NCBI RefSeq assembly: GCF_049532905.1
Contig: NZ_CP064032.1
Coordinates: forward strand, 1,488,001 to 1,552,000
Direction: 5' to 3'
Length of the DNA stretch: 64,000 nucleotides
From: Dyella_B nitratireducens
Lineage (GTDB): Bacteria; Pseudomonadota; Gammaproteobacteria; Xanthomonadales; Rhodanobacteraceae
In this document: one piece after another, positions 52,960 to 62,198 of the stretch
Layout of the letters: every line of letters starts with the position of its first letter
How positions within the stretch are numbered: the first letter of the stretch is position 1
The notes under the pieces: model-generated
The model's input: the letters and a program-made list of their open reading frames with translations, nothing else
Database searches by the model: none
Told to the model about the DNA's origin: nothing
Made by a program: the position numbers and the translations under genes

Positions 52960-54389
52960 GACGTATGTTCCTCGTGCGGCGAGGAATGGCTGGTATCGAT
53001 GCCTGCCGTCAGCAGGAATCCGAGGACCTCCTGGTACGTTCGGCCGCCGAGGCGAAGCGCCATGTCCCGATACTTGCGCATGTTTACGCGTAGTTCGTCG
53101 CTCCCCACGCGAATCAACACTTGTTCGATGCGTTCAAGGCAGTCGGTCCAGGTTTGACCTTCGAAGGAAGTGGGCAGAGTACCGAGGCGATCATTCGCCA
53201 AATCAAACAGGGAACGGACGATCTTTGGACCATGATTGCGATGCCAGGCTACGAGGAATGGACGGCTGTCCTTCAGCAGTCGCCGAAATTCTTCGCTGTG
53301 ATGGCCGTATAGACGAACGAATTCCTTTTGCCGTCCAACTGCGGAAAGATCCGTGTAGACACGGGCAAACGCGGGATGCAATTGAGGTTTGCCACCCACG
53401 TGATAAACCACTGCAGGCTCATTGGTGGCGATAGTGATGCTGAGTTTGTCCTGCACGTCACCGATATGGGACCCCACCGAGTTCCAGGGAGGAGGTATGT
53501 AATGCGGATCGGATTTCGGAAGAATCGGATCGCCTCCCCAGAGCAGTCCAATCACGTAACCGTTGTCGTCGTAGATCGCCGAGCCGGAATCCCCTGGTTT
53601 GCTGAAGTAGTCATTGCCGGAGTCTGGCTTGATTTGAAGCTGACCAGACATCGTGTCGGTGGTCGCGTTGATATCGATGATCACACCGCCCTTAAGGCTG
53701 GTCGTTGCACCGTATTTGTTGACGTGATACGTGTGGTTTGTGATCTGGTTTTGTACCGACGTCGGAAGATGTGAAAGATTGCTCTGACGAAAATCGAGGA
53801 TTCCTTTGACGGCAACGCCGTGAATTTGTGCCTGCCAATCGGTTCCGGAGGCAAGGGTGGCGATTGCGGCGTCAACCAGGGGGTCGTTATTGCCTGCCGT
53901 CTTGAAGTTGAACGCAACCGTTTTCTGGACGCAGCCGGTAGAGCTTTCCACCAGGACGGGGTCGCCATCCTTGCGTCGCGGCGTTTCGCCATAGAGCACA
54001 TGGTCGTTCGAGAGCAACACTACCTGCGGTGTGGCACCCGTTGTTCTCGCGAAACAACCGAGCGTACCCGAATCCATGGTGATCGTGCCGGCAGTGGAGG
54101 AATCTATGAATTCGATCTCGACGCCGCCGCTGAGCGTGCTGTACTTGACGGCTCTCGCCGATTGAATGACGTCCGTCTTGATGCCGTCGATCGTTTCGGG
54201 GATGCGCTCCTCGGCGGGAATCTCTGACAACGGTTTTTTCTGCGTCACCTGAACCCTGATGGCAACTTCACCCGTAGGCAGGCCCGCAGTGACCTTGCCA
54301 CCAAGCCCAACGGTGTGCACACCCTGCAGCGCAAGCAGGCGGCGCTCGACACGCAGCTTGACTTCAAGAGCCTCGGCGAGCGTCGCCAT
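52956..54389 (-). CDS. Trypsin-fold serine peptidase (NAL1-like), first gene of the operon (P1)
   Basis: A 477-residue protein. Residues 1-85 form an N-terminal domain (GVHTVGLGGKVTAGLPTG, IDGIKTDVIQSA) often fused to bacterial trypsin-like peptidases. The peptidase triad reads His130 in VLLSNDHVLYG, Asp173 in DPLVDAAIATL and Ser269 in SKPGDSGSAIYDDNGYVIGLLWGG, all intact. The last 150 residues are helical (HSEEFRRLLKDSRPFLVAWH, RVNMRKYRDMALRLGG) and unassigned. There is no signal peptide, so it is predicted to be cytosolic unless exported with partners. The ATG at 54389 is preferred to an upstream in-frame ATG because it starts the domain. Its stop overlaps P2's start by four bases. It may process the operon's other proteins. 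Confidence 0.85.
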   Translation of the reverse strand: MATLAEALEVKLRVERRLLALQGVHTVGLGGKVTAGLPTGEVAIRVQVTQKKPLSEIPAEERIPETIDGIKTDVIQSARAVKYSTLSGGVEIEFIDSSTAGTITMDSGTLGCFARTTGATPQVVLLSNDHVLYGETPRRKDGDPVLVESSTGCVQKTVAFNFKTAGNNDPLVDAAIATLASGTDWQAQIHGVAVKGILDFRQSNLSHLPTSVQNQITNHTYHVNKYGATTSLKGGVIIDINATTDTMSGQLQIKPDSGNDYFSKPGDSGSAIYDDNGYVIGLLWGGDPILPKSDPHYIPPPWNSVGSHIGDVQDKLSITIATNEPAVVYHVGGKPQLHPAFARVYTDLSAVGRQKEFVRLYGHHSEEFRRLLKDSRPFLVAWHRNHGPKIVRSLFDLANDRLGTLPTSFEGQTWTDCLERIEQVLIRVGSDELRVNMRKYRDMALRLGGRTYQEVLGFLLTAGIDTSHSSPHEEHTS

Positions 54390-54782
54390 CCTGGATACCT
54401 CTGCCCAACTTTTACCGCACGTGTAAAAGCATTCGCCCAAGCCAAGCTTGGACGCCTATGGCCATCACCCAGTTTCAGCTGCCTACCAAAATTCAGACTC
54501 GCGCCGTTGCCCCAAGGCAGCGCATGTCTTAAGCGTTATGAGAAGCAAACCCCGATGTATCGCTTCCGGCACGACAGCACGGTAGGTGCAATGTCTTTGA
54601 CTCGTCGAGCCGGCGTGAAATTCCAGCAGAAGCACGATTCACAGAATGTCGATGAACAGTAATATGCGCGTTATTCAAACTCGCAAGGACACTTATTGCT
54701 CGTTGCCGAAGCACTGATATGAAGTGGATAAGATGACAGTAAATGCGCAAGCAGGTTGAGTCGCCGTTTCAGTTCGGAACAG
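54390..54782. other. Promoter region of the giant-protein operon
   Basis: This 393-base gap separates two genes on the minus strand (GH95 stop at 54783). It must contain the operon's promoter. I see no repeat and no clear operator, and no convincing gene. Confidence 0.5.
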
Positions 54783-57218
54783 CTAATCAGAACCTGGAGT
54801 AATCGTCACGGATTGCCCGGATTGCAGCGCAATGGTTCGAACATGTTTACCGAACTTCAATTGTGTCCGGGTGCCGCCGATGCTGTGCACTGTCACGCTT
54901 GTGATGTCGCCATCCCGCCAACGCATATCCACCACGAAGCCGTCGCGCGCACCTATGCCGGTGACCTCGCCGCTTGCCGCCCAGGCTTTTGGCAGGGCAG
55001 GGAGAAGTTCGATCGAACCTGGCCGGGAATACAGCAGCATTTCCAGCATGGCCGTCGGCGTACCGAAGTTGGCGTCGATCTGGAAGATGCCGGAATCAGA
55101 GGTCATTTGGTAAATATCGAACAGGTTCATGGCGGTGCCATTGCCGCGAATCCGCCAGGGCGCAAGGTTGTTGAGTATCAGCTGGTAGGCACGTTCGGCC
55201 TGCTTCAGGCGCGCCCAGCATATCGCCCGCCATGCACAAGCCCAGCCATAGCTGGTCATGCCGCGTGCATCGAGCAGGCGGATGACGCCATCGATCAAGG
55301 ATGCCGGGCTGTTGTCCAAGGTGATGCGGTCGCCCGGGAAAAATCCGATCAGTGGCGATAGATGTCGATGCCTGGTTTCTCCCAGGTTCTTCGCTGACAT
55401 CCATTCTTCCAGCCATCCGTTTTCGCTGCTTACCTGGGGCAGATAAAGCTTTGCCTGCAAGCCGCCGATGACCGAACTGTAGTGCGCATCCATGCCCAGG
55501 ATGGCGGCCGCCTGCTGATAGTTGTTGAACAGATCCCACACCAGTTCCTGGGCGTAGCTTATGCCTTTCGCATTCTTTGGGCCTTGTTCTGGCGACCAAT
55601 CGCTGTCGTCGATCAACACCTCGCGTTCCAGTCCGCTAGCGGGATCGGCGACGCGCCGCGTAAGCAAGCGTGCTTCCCAGAACTCGCATGCACTCTTGAG
55701 CAGGGGATAGATGCGCACGAGGTAATCGTGCTGGAGCGTGTATTGGTAATGCTGCCAGAGACTGTTGCATAACCAGGCGCTGCCGGCAGGATGCCACCAC
55801 CAGCCATTGCCGCCGAAAATATTGGTGGAAATGGCTACCGTCCATCCGGCCAGTTTGCCGGAGCTATTGCGGAAACCGTTTCTTGGATCATTGAAATGCT
55901 GCCGGGTTATCGCGGTCCAGGATTCGTGTTGCGACAGGCAGTAGTTCGCCAGTGCATCGAAGCAGGCAGGCAATCCGGCGCGATCCGGCAACCAGTAGTT
56001 CATCTGGATGTTGACGTCGGTGTGATAGTCGCTCATCCAGTCGGGCGTATTGTCGCCAAGCCATAAGCCCTGCAAGCTGGTAGGCAGTCTGTCGCGTGAT
56101 CCGGCAATGGTCAGGTAGCGTCCAAATTGCAGGTATGCCGCTTCCAGCTCAGGGTCTGCGACGGCATCAGGTTTTGCGCGCGCCTGCAGACGCGTCCACG
56201 TATCCCATCCGCGTTGTTCCCGCGTCGATGCACCGAGATTGACCTGCATGGTGTCATACAGTGCGGCATAGTCGGCTATATGGGTGTGCAGTAGAACGTC
56301 CGCAGTCAGCGAGGCCGCAGCTTCAAGCTTCTGCTCCACCAGCGTCAGCGGATCGCGTGAATGATCCAAGTAGTCTTTGGTGACATCAGGGGTGTAATTG
56401 GTGCCACCACAGCACAGAATGGTCAGCGCATCACAGTTGGCAAAACGTAACGTGCCGTTCTCGACCGATACGGAGCCGGATCTGTTCACCGCTTTTACGC
56501 TTGCTGCGTATGTCAAACCGTTAGGGAGCGCACCGTTGACATGGCTGCTTGCTGTCCGTGGCGAAAACTGGGTGGTCTCTCCATGTGTTCCTTGCAAGTC
56601 GATGGCACCTGACCAGGTGCCGCCGCCACTCTGTGAAAGGTGTACGACGATGACGTCGTCCGGATGGCTGGCAAATATCTCGCGCAGATAATGGACGCCG
56701 TCCTTGCGATAGGAAATCCGCACATAGCCATTGGCGAGATCCAATTCCCGTTTGTAATCGTCAATACCCGACAGCTCGTGGCCATTCACGCCAAGGTAAA
56801 GCTTGGCAAGCATGGTAAAGCTGCCGAAATCCTTCACTTCGTAACTGAATTGCCCATCCGCATCGAGGGCATTGTTCGGTCCGCCGAGCCACATGGAGCT
56901 ATCGGTGAGGTACAGGAAATCCCTGGCCGGATCACCGCCAACCAAGGCACCCATGCACCCGTTGCCGACCGGCGTCGCTTCCTGGATGACATTCGATTCG
57001 GAGGCAGGGGCGGTGTACCACAGCGTGGGGCCGTGCATGGACGGTGCGCGTGTCTTTCGCGGATTTTGTACAGGGCTTGCCGCGGCAGCGAATGCAGGCG
57101 CGCTCAACAAAGGCAGCAACGCCGCCATCGTGCCAGTCATTTTCAGGAAGCGGCGGCGTGCTGCATGCTCAAGGTTGCCATGATCATTTTTTGCGCCAGG
57201 ACCCTGTGATTTTTTCAT
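54783..57218 (-). CDS. GH95 alpha-L-fucosidase, Tat-exported
   Basis: An 811-residue enzyme. A twin-arginine signal (ARRRFLKMTGTMAALLPLL) ends near AFAAAAS. The N-terminal beta domain includes LWYTAPASESNVIQEATPVGNG and DSSMWLGGPNN; the (alpha/alpha)6 catalytic domain has TDVNIQMNYWLPDRAGLP, whose two Asn residues correspond to the N-x-N pair of GH95, and FQIDANFGTPTAMLEMLL, whose Asp is the recalled catalytic position. The C-terminal part IELLPALPKAW is typical. It would cleave alpha-1,2-L-fucose from side chains such as those of fucosylated xyloglucan; the natural target is not proven. The length matches the family. Confidence 0.92.
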   Translation of the reverse strand: MKKSQGPGAKNDHGNLEHAARRRFLKMTGTMAALLPLLSAPAFAAAASPVQNPRKTRAPSMHGPTLWYTAPASESNVIQEATPVGNGCMGALVGGDPARDFLYLTDSSMWLGGPNNALDADGQFSYEVKDFGSFTMLAKLYLGVNGHELSGIDDYKRELDLANGYVRISYRKDGVHYLREIFASHPDDVIVVHLSQSGGGTWSGAIDLQGTHGETTQFSPRTASSHVNGALPNGLTYAASVKAVNRSGSVSVENGTLRFANCDALTILCCGGTNYTPDVTKDYLDHSRDPLTLVEQKLEAAASLTADVLLHTHIADYAALYDTMQVNLGASTREQRGWDTWTRLQARAKPDAVADPELEAAYLQFGRYLTIAGSRDRLPTSLQGLWLGDNTPDWMSDYHTDVNIQMNYWLPDRAGLPACFDALANYCLSQHESWTAITRQHFNDPRNGFRNSSGKLAGWTVAISTNIFGGNGWWWHPAGSAWLCNSLWQHYQYTLQHDYLVRIYPLLKSACEFWEARLLTRRVADPASGLEREVLIDDSDWSPEQGPKNAKGISYAQELVWDLFNNYQQAAAILGMDAHYSSVIGGLQAKLYLPQVSSENGWLEEWMSAKNLGETRHRHLSPLIGFFPGDRITLDNSPASLIDGVIRLLDARGMTSYGWACAWRAICWARLKQAERAYQLILNNLAPWRIRGNGTAMNLFDIYQMTSDSGIFQIDANFGTPTAMLEMLLYSRPGSIELLPALPKAWAASGEVTGIGARDGFVVDMRWRDGDITSVTVHSIGGTRTQLKFGKHVRTIALQSGQSVTITPGSD

Positions 57219-57717
57219 CGGCGATTTTCTCTCTTGGCACTATTTTGTGAGCAGCTGCAGATCGATAGCCGATGGTGCTGCATGCGCGGCGCAAAAGACT
57301 GGCGCAGCCATCAACGCGATTGCCGCCAGCAACCTCACTCTATGTTTAGCCGTTGCTGTGCTTGTGATGACGCCCCACATTTTTACCCATCCGTGCTTGA
57401 CAGGGTGGATGATATCGGTCTACGTTATATTATATGACAAATATGCAAGCCTAGCCGTATGTCGTTGCTTTAAGCGGGTGCACTGAGAGGGAGCCAGCAG
57501 GCTTCAGTCCACTCGATGCAGTGGGTGATATTCAGCGGTTGCTGTTCGATTCCGAGAGGGTGAGGGGGCTTGCTGAGGCGGCTGGCACCGGCGACTCGCA
57601 AGCCGTTATTCCATTTTCACTAATGAGGCCGCAGCTATCTGCTCGGACCCTGAGGTTTTCGCACGCTTTTTACCCACCATTCCAGCGAAATCCGGAATTG
57701 CTCCGATTCTATTTCGA

Positions 57718-57993
57718 AGCGAATCGTCATTCCGGCCTTCGCCCACTGCTGTCCGGGGAAGTTTCGTAGTACCTCACCGTCATTCCGGCGAAGGCCGGAA
57801 TCCATGCTTCGTACTGGCGATGGATTCCGGCCTTCGCCGGAATGACGGTAAGGCAAGATTGAAGACTATGTTGAAAACAAGTTCCTTGCTGCACTCTTTT
57901 GCAAAAAGCGCTATAGAGCGGCAATTTTCTGAGTTTCGACAAAATCTTCCCCGGACAGCAATGGGCCTTCGCCGGAATGACGATTCGCTCTGA
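57718..57993. mobile_element. MITE-like complex repeat, copy B, with terminal inverted repeats
   Basis: Both ends carry GCGAATCGTCATTCCGG followed by a CACTGCTGTCCGGGGAAG-type stretch in inverted orientation (left 57718-57762, right about 57949-57993). The inside matches copy A (37625-37850) in reverse. The centre is the 68-base REP-like palindrome 57779-57846. No open frame of note lies inside. Confidence 0.65.
57779..57846. repeat. REP-like repeat, short form (68 bp), inverted
   Basis: Same arms as 37714-37781, with the centre CCATGCTTCGTACTGGCGATGG in opposite orientation. Confidence 0.85.
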
Positions 57994-58125
57994 AACGTGA
58001 TGGATCAGTACGTCCTCAATACTTTGAAGGGAGCGTTGACAGTCATGAATATCCTTGTATTTAACGGCAATGCGCATTCACGATCCCGTACTCAAGCAAC
58101 AGAACATCGCTTATTGGCGCGAACT

Positions 58126-60288
58126 ATGAAGTCGCTCCTCTTACACGGTGTTTTGGCGTGCGGCTTGCTCAGCCTCGCGACCAGCGTTGGTGCGCAGGTT
58201 AACGGTGTGGCGCAAAAACCATACCTCGGCTGGAGCAGCTTCAGTCAGCAGACGCTCGACGCCAACTTTCTTACCCAAGCCAATGTCATTGCACAATCCG
58301 ATGCGCTGGACAGCTCAGGCCTGCAGGCGCATGGCTTCAACTACATCAATATGGATTCCGGCTGGCACGGCGGTTTCGACGCGAACGGCAGGCCGATTCC
58401 CGATCCCACGTTGTTTCCGGATATCAAATCGCTGATCGATCACATCCATAAGAATGGTCAGAAGGCGGGCATTTATTGGATTCCCGGTGTCGAAGAGCCG
58501 GCGGTGACGGCCAATTCGCCGATCCTTGGTACGCCGTATCACATCCAGGACATTCTCACCGTACCGTACACGGCGGGGAATGCTTTCGGCGGCCCGGGCA
58601 CGTCGCCTTATCATTACAAGATCGATTTCAGCAAGCCTGGTGCACAGGCCTATATCGATTCCGTGGTCGCGCTGTTTGCGTCATGGGGTGTCGATTTCAT
58701 CAAGCTCGATGCCGTAACACCCGGCTCGTACAACGACAATCTCAATATCGATAATCGGGCTGATGTGGCTGCCTGGTCCAAGGCCATCGCGAACAGCGGC
58801 CGGCCGATCTGGCTGACGATTTCATGGGAAATCGATCAGGATTATCTCGACGCGTGGCAGCCATTTTCCAATGCACGCCGCATCGACGATGACGTGGAAT
58901 GCGAAGGCCGCTGCGCAACACTTACGGATTGGTCGCGTATCTACAAACGCTTCCGCGATCTACCCGGTTGGGAGAATGCGGCCGGCCCCACGCTGGGCTG
59001 GAATGACATGGACTCGCTCGATATCGGCGATGGCAAACTGGATGGCCTGTCGCATGCCGAGAAGCGCTCCGCCATCACCCTGTGGGCGTTGGCGAACGCG
59101 CCGATTTACCTGGGTGGCGATCTGACGAAGATCGACGATTTCGGCAAGCAGCTGGCGACGGCTGATGAAGTGCTTGCCGTCGATCAATCCGGCAAACCGG
59201 CGAAGCAGGTGCTTGGTGGCGATTTGCCGGTATGGGTTTCCGATCTCGGCGATGGCAACTACTACGTCGCACTGTTCAATATGAATGCGACACCGGCGGA
59301 GGTGCGGCTGCCGTGGCGGGAGATCGGGCTCGACGGCGTGCGGCAAGTGCGCGACCTGTGGGCACAGACGGATCTTGGCCCATCATTTGGCGCATTTTCG
59401 ACGGTACTGGATGGGCATGGCGTGCGGCTGCTGAAAATCTCCACGCGGGTCGGCCATACGCCATCTGCATCTTCTACCAGCTACGAAGCCACCACGGCGA
59501 CCTTGGCGGGCACGGCATCCATTGCCGACTGTCCAAGTTGTTCCGACGGCAAAAAAGTCGGCAGCCTCGGTCTTGGTAGCGGTAACACCGTGACCTTCCA
59601 GAATGTCTATGTGCGCAGGGCCGGCGTATATCTCATGCAGGTCGACTCGATGACTTTCGCCTTGCGTTCCTATCTATACGCGGTCAATGGTGGCCCCTAC
59701 CAAACGCTCAATGCCGGCGGCGGCAGTTTTCTTATTCCTTCGAGCACGACGGTGCCGGTTTGTTTGAAGGCGGGATACAACAGCATCCAATTCGGCAATC
59801 CCACCAGTTATGCGCCCGACCTGGATCGCATCGTGATCAACGGGCAGGGGGATGCCGTCTTGCCTACGGCTACCACTTACGAAGCCGAGCAAGCCACCTT
59901 GAGCGGCACGGTAACAGCAGGTTTCAGCAACTACGCGTCGGGGCTTTCCAAGGCGGGCAACATCGGCAATGGCGCGGCCAATACGGTGGCTTTCTCTAAC
60001 GTTACTGTGCCAAGATCGGGCACCTACCTGCTTGAAATCGACTATATGACGAGTGGCACGCGTACGCTCGTTGTCACGGTCAATAACGCTGCACCGGTTT
60101 CGTTGGATCTGGATGGAAGCACCTTCGATGATCCGCGGCCAACGCTGCTTCGCGTTCAACTGAAGGCTGGAACCAATACCATCCAGATGGGCAATCCCAA
60201 CGGTTATGCGCCGGATCTTGATCGTATCGTGGTGGCGCCATGGGTTGATTCGCTCTCCGGTTCGACGACACGGATGTGCCCGCGATAA
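58126..60288 (+). CDS. GH27 alpha-galactosidase with two CBM35/CBM6-like modules
   Basis: A 720-residue exported enzyme. The signal peptide spans residues 1-24 (LLHGVLACGLLSLATSVGAQ). The GH27-type catalytic barrel runs to about 300: YLGWSSFSQQ, FNYINMDSGWHGGFD, nucleophile Asp in VDFIKLDAVTP, acid/base candidate in RRIDDDVECEG, and WNDMDSLDIGDG; a beta-sandwich follows. Two related modules, about 455-580 and 590-715, each start SYEATTATL/TYEAEQATL and end in N-x-I-Q-x-G-N-P and APDLDRIVI/V, the CBM35/CBM6 pattern. The ATG at 58126 starts the signal peptide; upstream in-frame codons lie within repeat sequence. It should release galactose from side chains outside the cell. Confidence 0.9.
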   Translation: MKSLLLHGVLACGLLSLATSVGAQVNGVAQKPYLGWSSFSQQTLDANFLTQANVIAQSDALDSSGLQAHGFNYINMDSGWHGGFDANGRPIPDPTLFPDIKSLIDHIHKNGQKAGIYWIPGVEEPAVTANSPILGTPYHIQDILTVPYTAGNAFGGPGTSPYHYKIDFSKPGAQAYIDSVVALFASWGVDFIKLDAVTPGSYNDNLNIDNRADVAAWSKAIANSGRPIWLTISWEIDQDYLDAWQPFSNARRIDDDVECEGRCATLTDWSRIYKRFRDLPGWENAAGPTLGWNDMDSLDIGDGKLDGLSHAEKRSAITLWALANAPIYLGGDLTKIDDFGKQLATADEVLAVDQSGKPAKQVLGGDLPVWVSDLGDGNYYVALFNMNATPAEVRLPWREIGLDGVRQVRDLWAQTDLGPSFGAFSTVLDGHGVRLLKISTRVGHTPSASSTSYEATTATLAGTASIADCPSCSDGKKVGSLGLGSGNTVTFQNVYVRRAGVYLMQVDSMTFALRSYLYAVNGGPYQTLNAGGGSFLIPSSTTVPVCLKAGYNSIQFGNPTSYAPDLDRIVINGQGDAVLPTATTYEAEQATLSGTVTAGFSNYASGLSKAGNIGNGAANTVAFSNVTVPRSGTYLLEIDYMTSGTRTLVVTVNNAAPVSLDLDGSTFDDPRPTLLRVQLKAGTNTIQMGNPNGYAPDLDRIVVAPWVDSLSGSTTRMCPR

Positions 60289-60338
60289 TGGGTAAAGCCC
60301 TGAACTTGAGACGTTAGAGCGGTGTTGTCTTGCCCGAC

Positions 60339-60455
60339 GTCATTCCGGCGAAGGCCGGAATCCAGTTAAGAATGATGTGCGCAGCACACGACATAGAGGT
60401 TTTGTGTGCTTCGCACGGCATATTCAAACTGGATTCCGGCCTTCGCCGGAATGAC
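60339..60455. repeat. REP-like dispersed repeat, long form (117 bp)
   Basis: GTCATTCCGGCGAAGGCCGG arms as in the other copies, with a centre containing TGTGCGCAGCACACGACAT and TTTGTGTGCTTCGCACGGC. It lies between the convergent alpha-galactosidase and dehydrogenase genes. Confidence 0.88.
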
Positions 60456-60494
60456 GGTCGGGCAGGCCAATACCTTCTGGCAAGCCTTAAGACA

Positions 60495-61271
60495 TCAAGC
60501 GTGATACAGCTGACTGCGCCCACCATCGACCAGCAAATCCGTCGCGTTAATAAAGCGCGCCTCGTCGCTGGCCAAAAATAGCGCTGCATAAGCAACTTCT
60601 TCGGACGTGCCGATACGTTTGCAGGGCAGCAGCTCAGTCTGCCTGCGGCGCTCGGCTTCGGGGTCCGGGCATGACTCGAAATAGCGTTCGGCCGCTGGCG
60701 TCAGGATCAGTCCCGGCGAAATCGAGTTTACGCGGATACCGCGTGCCGCGTATTCCAATCCCAGTGCGCGAGTGAGTCCGATAAGCCCATGTTTGGCGAC
60801 TGGGTAAGGGAAACTGCCCGGAATGATTTTGTGCCCATGCACGGATGCAATGTTCACGATATGCCCGTAGCTTGCCTCAAGCATCGACGGCAACACCGCA
60901 CGCGCACAATGCCAGGCACCTTGCAGGTTGACGCCGAGGTTGCGTTGCCAGTCCGCTTCGCTCAACGTCAGCGGATCGCGGAAGACATTGATGCCGGCGC
61001 CGTTGATCAGGATGTCGATGCGGCCGAGTGCTTCTTGGGCCTGCGTTACGGCGTGTTGCACTTCGTCGGCATCCGACACGTCTGCTTGCACCGCGATGGC
61101 ACGGTGACCTGAGTCTGCGAGCTCGCGGGCGAGCGTTTCGGCGGCGGCGATGTCCACGTCAAGCAAGGCCAGCGATGCGCCTTCGCGTGCGAACAGCTCG
61201 GCGATGGCGCTGCCGATACCACTGGCTGCACCGGTGATCAACGCGGTTTTGTTCTCAAGGCGTGGCTTCAC
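60495..61271 (-). CDS. SDR family sugar dehydrogenase (probable L-fucose or D-galactose dehydrogenase)
   Basis: A 258-residue classical SDR: ALITGAASGIGSAIAELFA binds the nucleotide, ILINGAGINVFRDPL carries the NAG motif, and the catalytic set is Ser in NIASVHG with Tyr and Lys in SFPYPVAKHGL. The GTG start at 61271 has GGAG eight bases upstream and lies inside the end of the epimerase gene, a 17-base overlap, so the genes are co-translated. Beside an aldose 1-epimerase and an alpha-galactosidase, oxidation of a free sugar such as galactose or fucose to its lactone is the most likely task; the family also covers other substrates. Confidence 0.82.
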   Translation of the reverse strand: MKPRLENKTALITGAASGIGSAIAELFAREGASLALLDVDIAAAETLARELADSGHRAIAVQADVSDADEVQHAVTQAQEALGRIDILINGAGINVFRDPLTLSEADWQRNLGVNLQGAWHCARAVLPSMLEASYGHIVNIASVHGHKIIPGSFPYPVAKHGLIGLTRALGLEYAARGIRVNSISPGLILTPAAERYFESCPDPEAERRRQTELLPCKRIGTSEEVAYAALFLASDEARFINATDLLVDGGRSQLYHA

Positions 61272-62193
61272 GTGGGTCTCCTGTTCCGCAGGCTGCAGCT
61301 TCCACGCGGAACACAAAATGCCGGCAGAGACGCTCGCCGGATGCCAGCGCCGTCATGCCGTGCGCCAGTGGCCCGCCTGGCAAATGCACGGCATCGATCG
61401 GATGGTCGACCGGTTCAAAGCAAAAGAAATCGGCATCGCGTGGCGTGTAGAGCAGGAATGCATCGACATCCGCCGCCATGTGCAAGCACATGCCTTGCCC
61501 AGGCCAATGCACCGTGGCTTGGCCCGACCAAGGCAGGAAGCAATGATTGAGCACCTCGTTCGGCAATGCTTTCGGTTGTTGGAAATCCCAGCCGGTGGGC
61601 ACGGGCACGTTCTCCAGCGGCAGTGGCGAGCGGCCGTCGTTCTGCCATACGCGCGCAGCGGGTGCGTGCAAGGTCACGCCGTCGTGCAGTGCAATGAACG
61701 GATGCAGGCCTAGCCCGAACGGTAATGTCGCGTTGCCCGTGTTGGTCACGCACAGCTCGATTTCCAGCGAGTCCTCGCGCAATGCATAAGTGAGCATGGC
61801 GCGGTAGCTGTAGGCATCCAGCGCCCGCTCGTCCAACACCAGTTGTATTTCATCGGCCGTATGCGATTGCGTCGTCCACGCGCGGCGCCAGCCGCTACCG
61901 TGGATGGGATACGGTTCGCCGGGACAGTTGGGCGACAACGCCACGGACGTGCCGGCAAAGTTGAATCCTCCGCATGAAATGCGGTTGCTCCACGGTACGA
62001 GTGGATAACACGCCAAACGGTTGGGATCGAACGCTGCGCTTTCCTCCGGGTGCGCCGATTCATATGGGCGCAGCAAGGGGAAGGCGGCGTCTCGCCCAAG
62101 CCAATCGAAACGGCCCAGGCCACCGCCTTGCGTTGGCCGCACCTGCACGCGCAAATGCGTGTTCTCGAGCCAGCAACGCCCATCCTCGATCAT
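61255..62193 (-). CDS. Aldose 1-epimerase (galactose mutarotase-like)
   Basis: A 312-residue galactose-mutarotase-fold protein. CYPLVPWSNRISCGGF is the substrate-binding Asn-Arg motif, PYPIHGSGW the first His, FGLGLHPF the second His, and FFCFEPVDHPIDAV the catalytic Glu. It interconverts sugar anomers in the cytosol, preparing them for the adjacent dehydrogenase. It is six bases downstream of the GH36 gene, in the same operon. Confidence 0.9.
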   Translation of the reverse strand: MIEDGRCWLENTHLRVQVRPTQGGGLGRFDWLGRDAAFPLLRPYESAHPEESAAFDPNRLACYPLVPWSNRISCGGFNFAGTSVALSPNCPGEPYPIHGSGWRRAWTTQSHTADEIQLVLDERALDAYSYRAMLTYALREDSLEIELCVTNTGNATLPFGLGLHPFIALHDGVTLHAPAARVWQNDGRSPLPLENVPVPTGWDFQQPKALPNEVLNHCFLPWSGQATVHWPGQGMCLHMAADVDAFLLYTPRDADFFCFEPVDHPIDAVHLPGGPLAHGMTALASGERLCRHFVFRVEAAACGTGDPREATP

Positions 62194-62198
62194 CGCGT

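Larger units (their letters stand above)
57219..58125. other. Long gap with AT-rich segment and complex repeat
   Basis: This 907-base region between divergent glycosidase genes contains an AT-rich segment (about 57410-57445) that may be the promoter area of the fucosidase, the complex repeat 57718-57993, and no recognisable gene. Confidence 0.55.

Noticed and set aside
40001..54389. Phage tail or contractile injection system for the giant operon
   Set aside because: No sheath, tube, baseplate, AAA+ ATPase or lysozyme-like gene is present, and the protein texts do not resemble those parts.
1132..60455. Repeated palindromes as a possible CRISPR array
   Set aside because: The copies are dispersed over 60 kb, are themselves long palindromes and have no regular spacers or cas genes.
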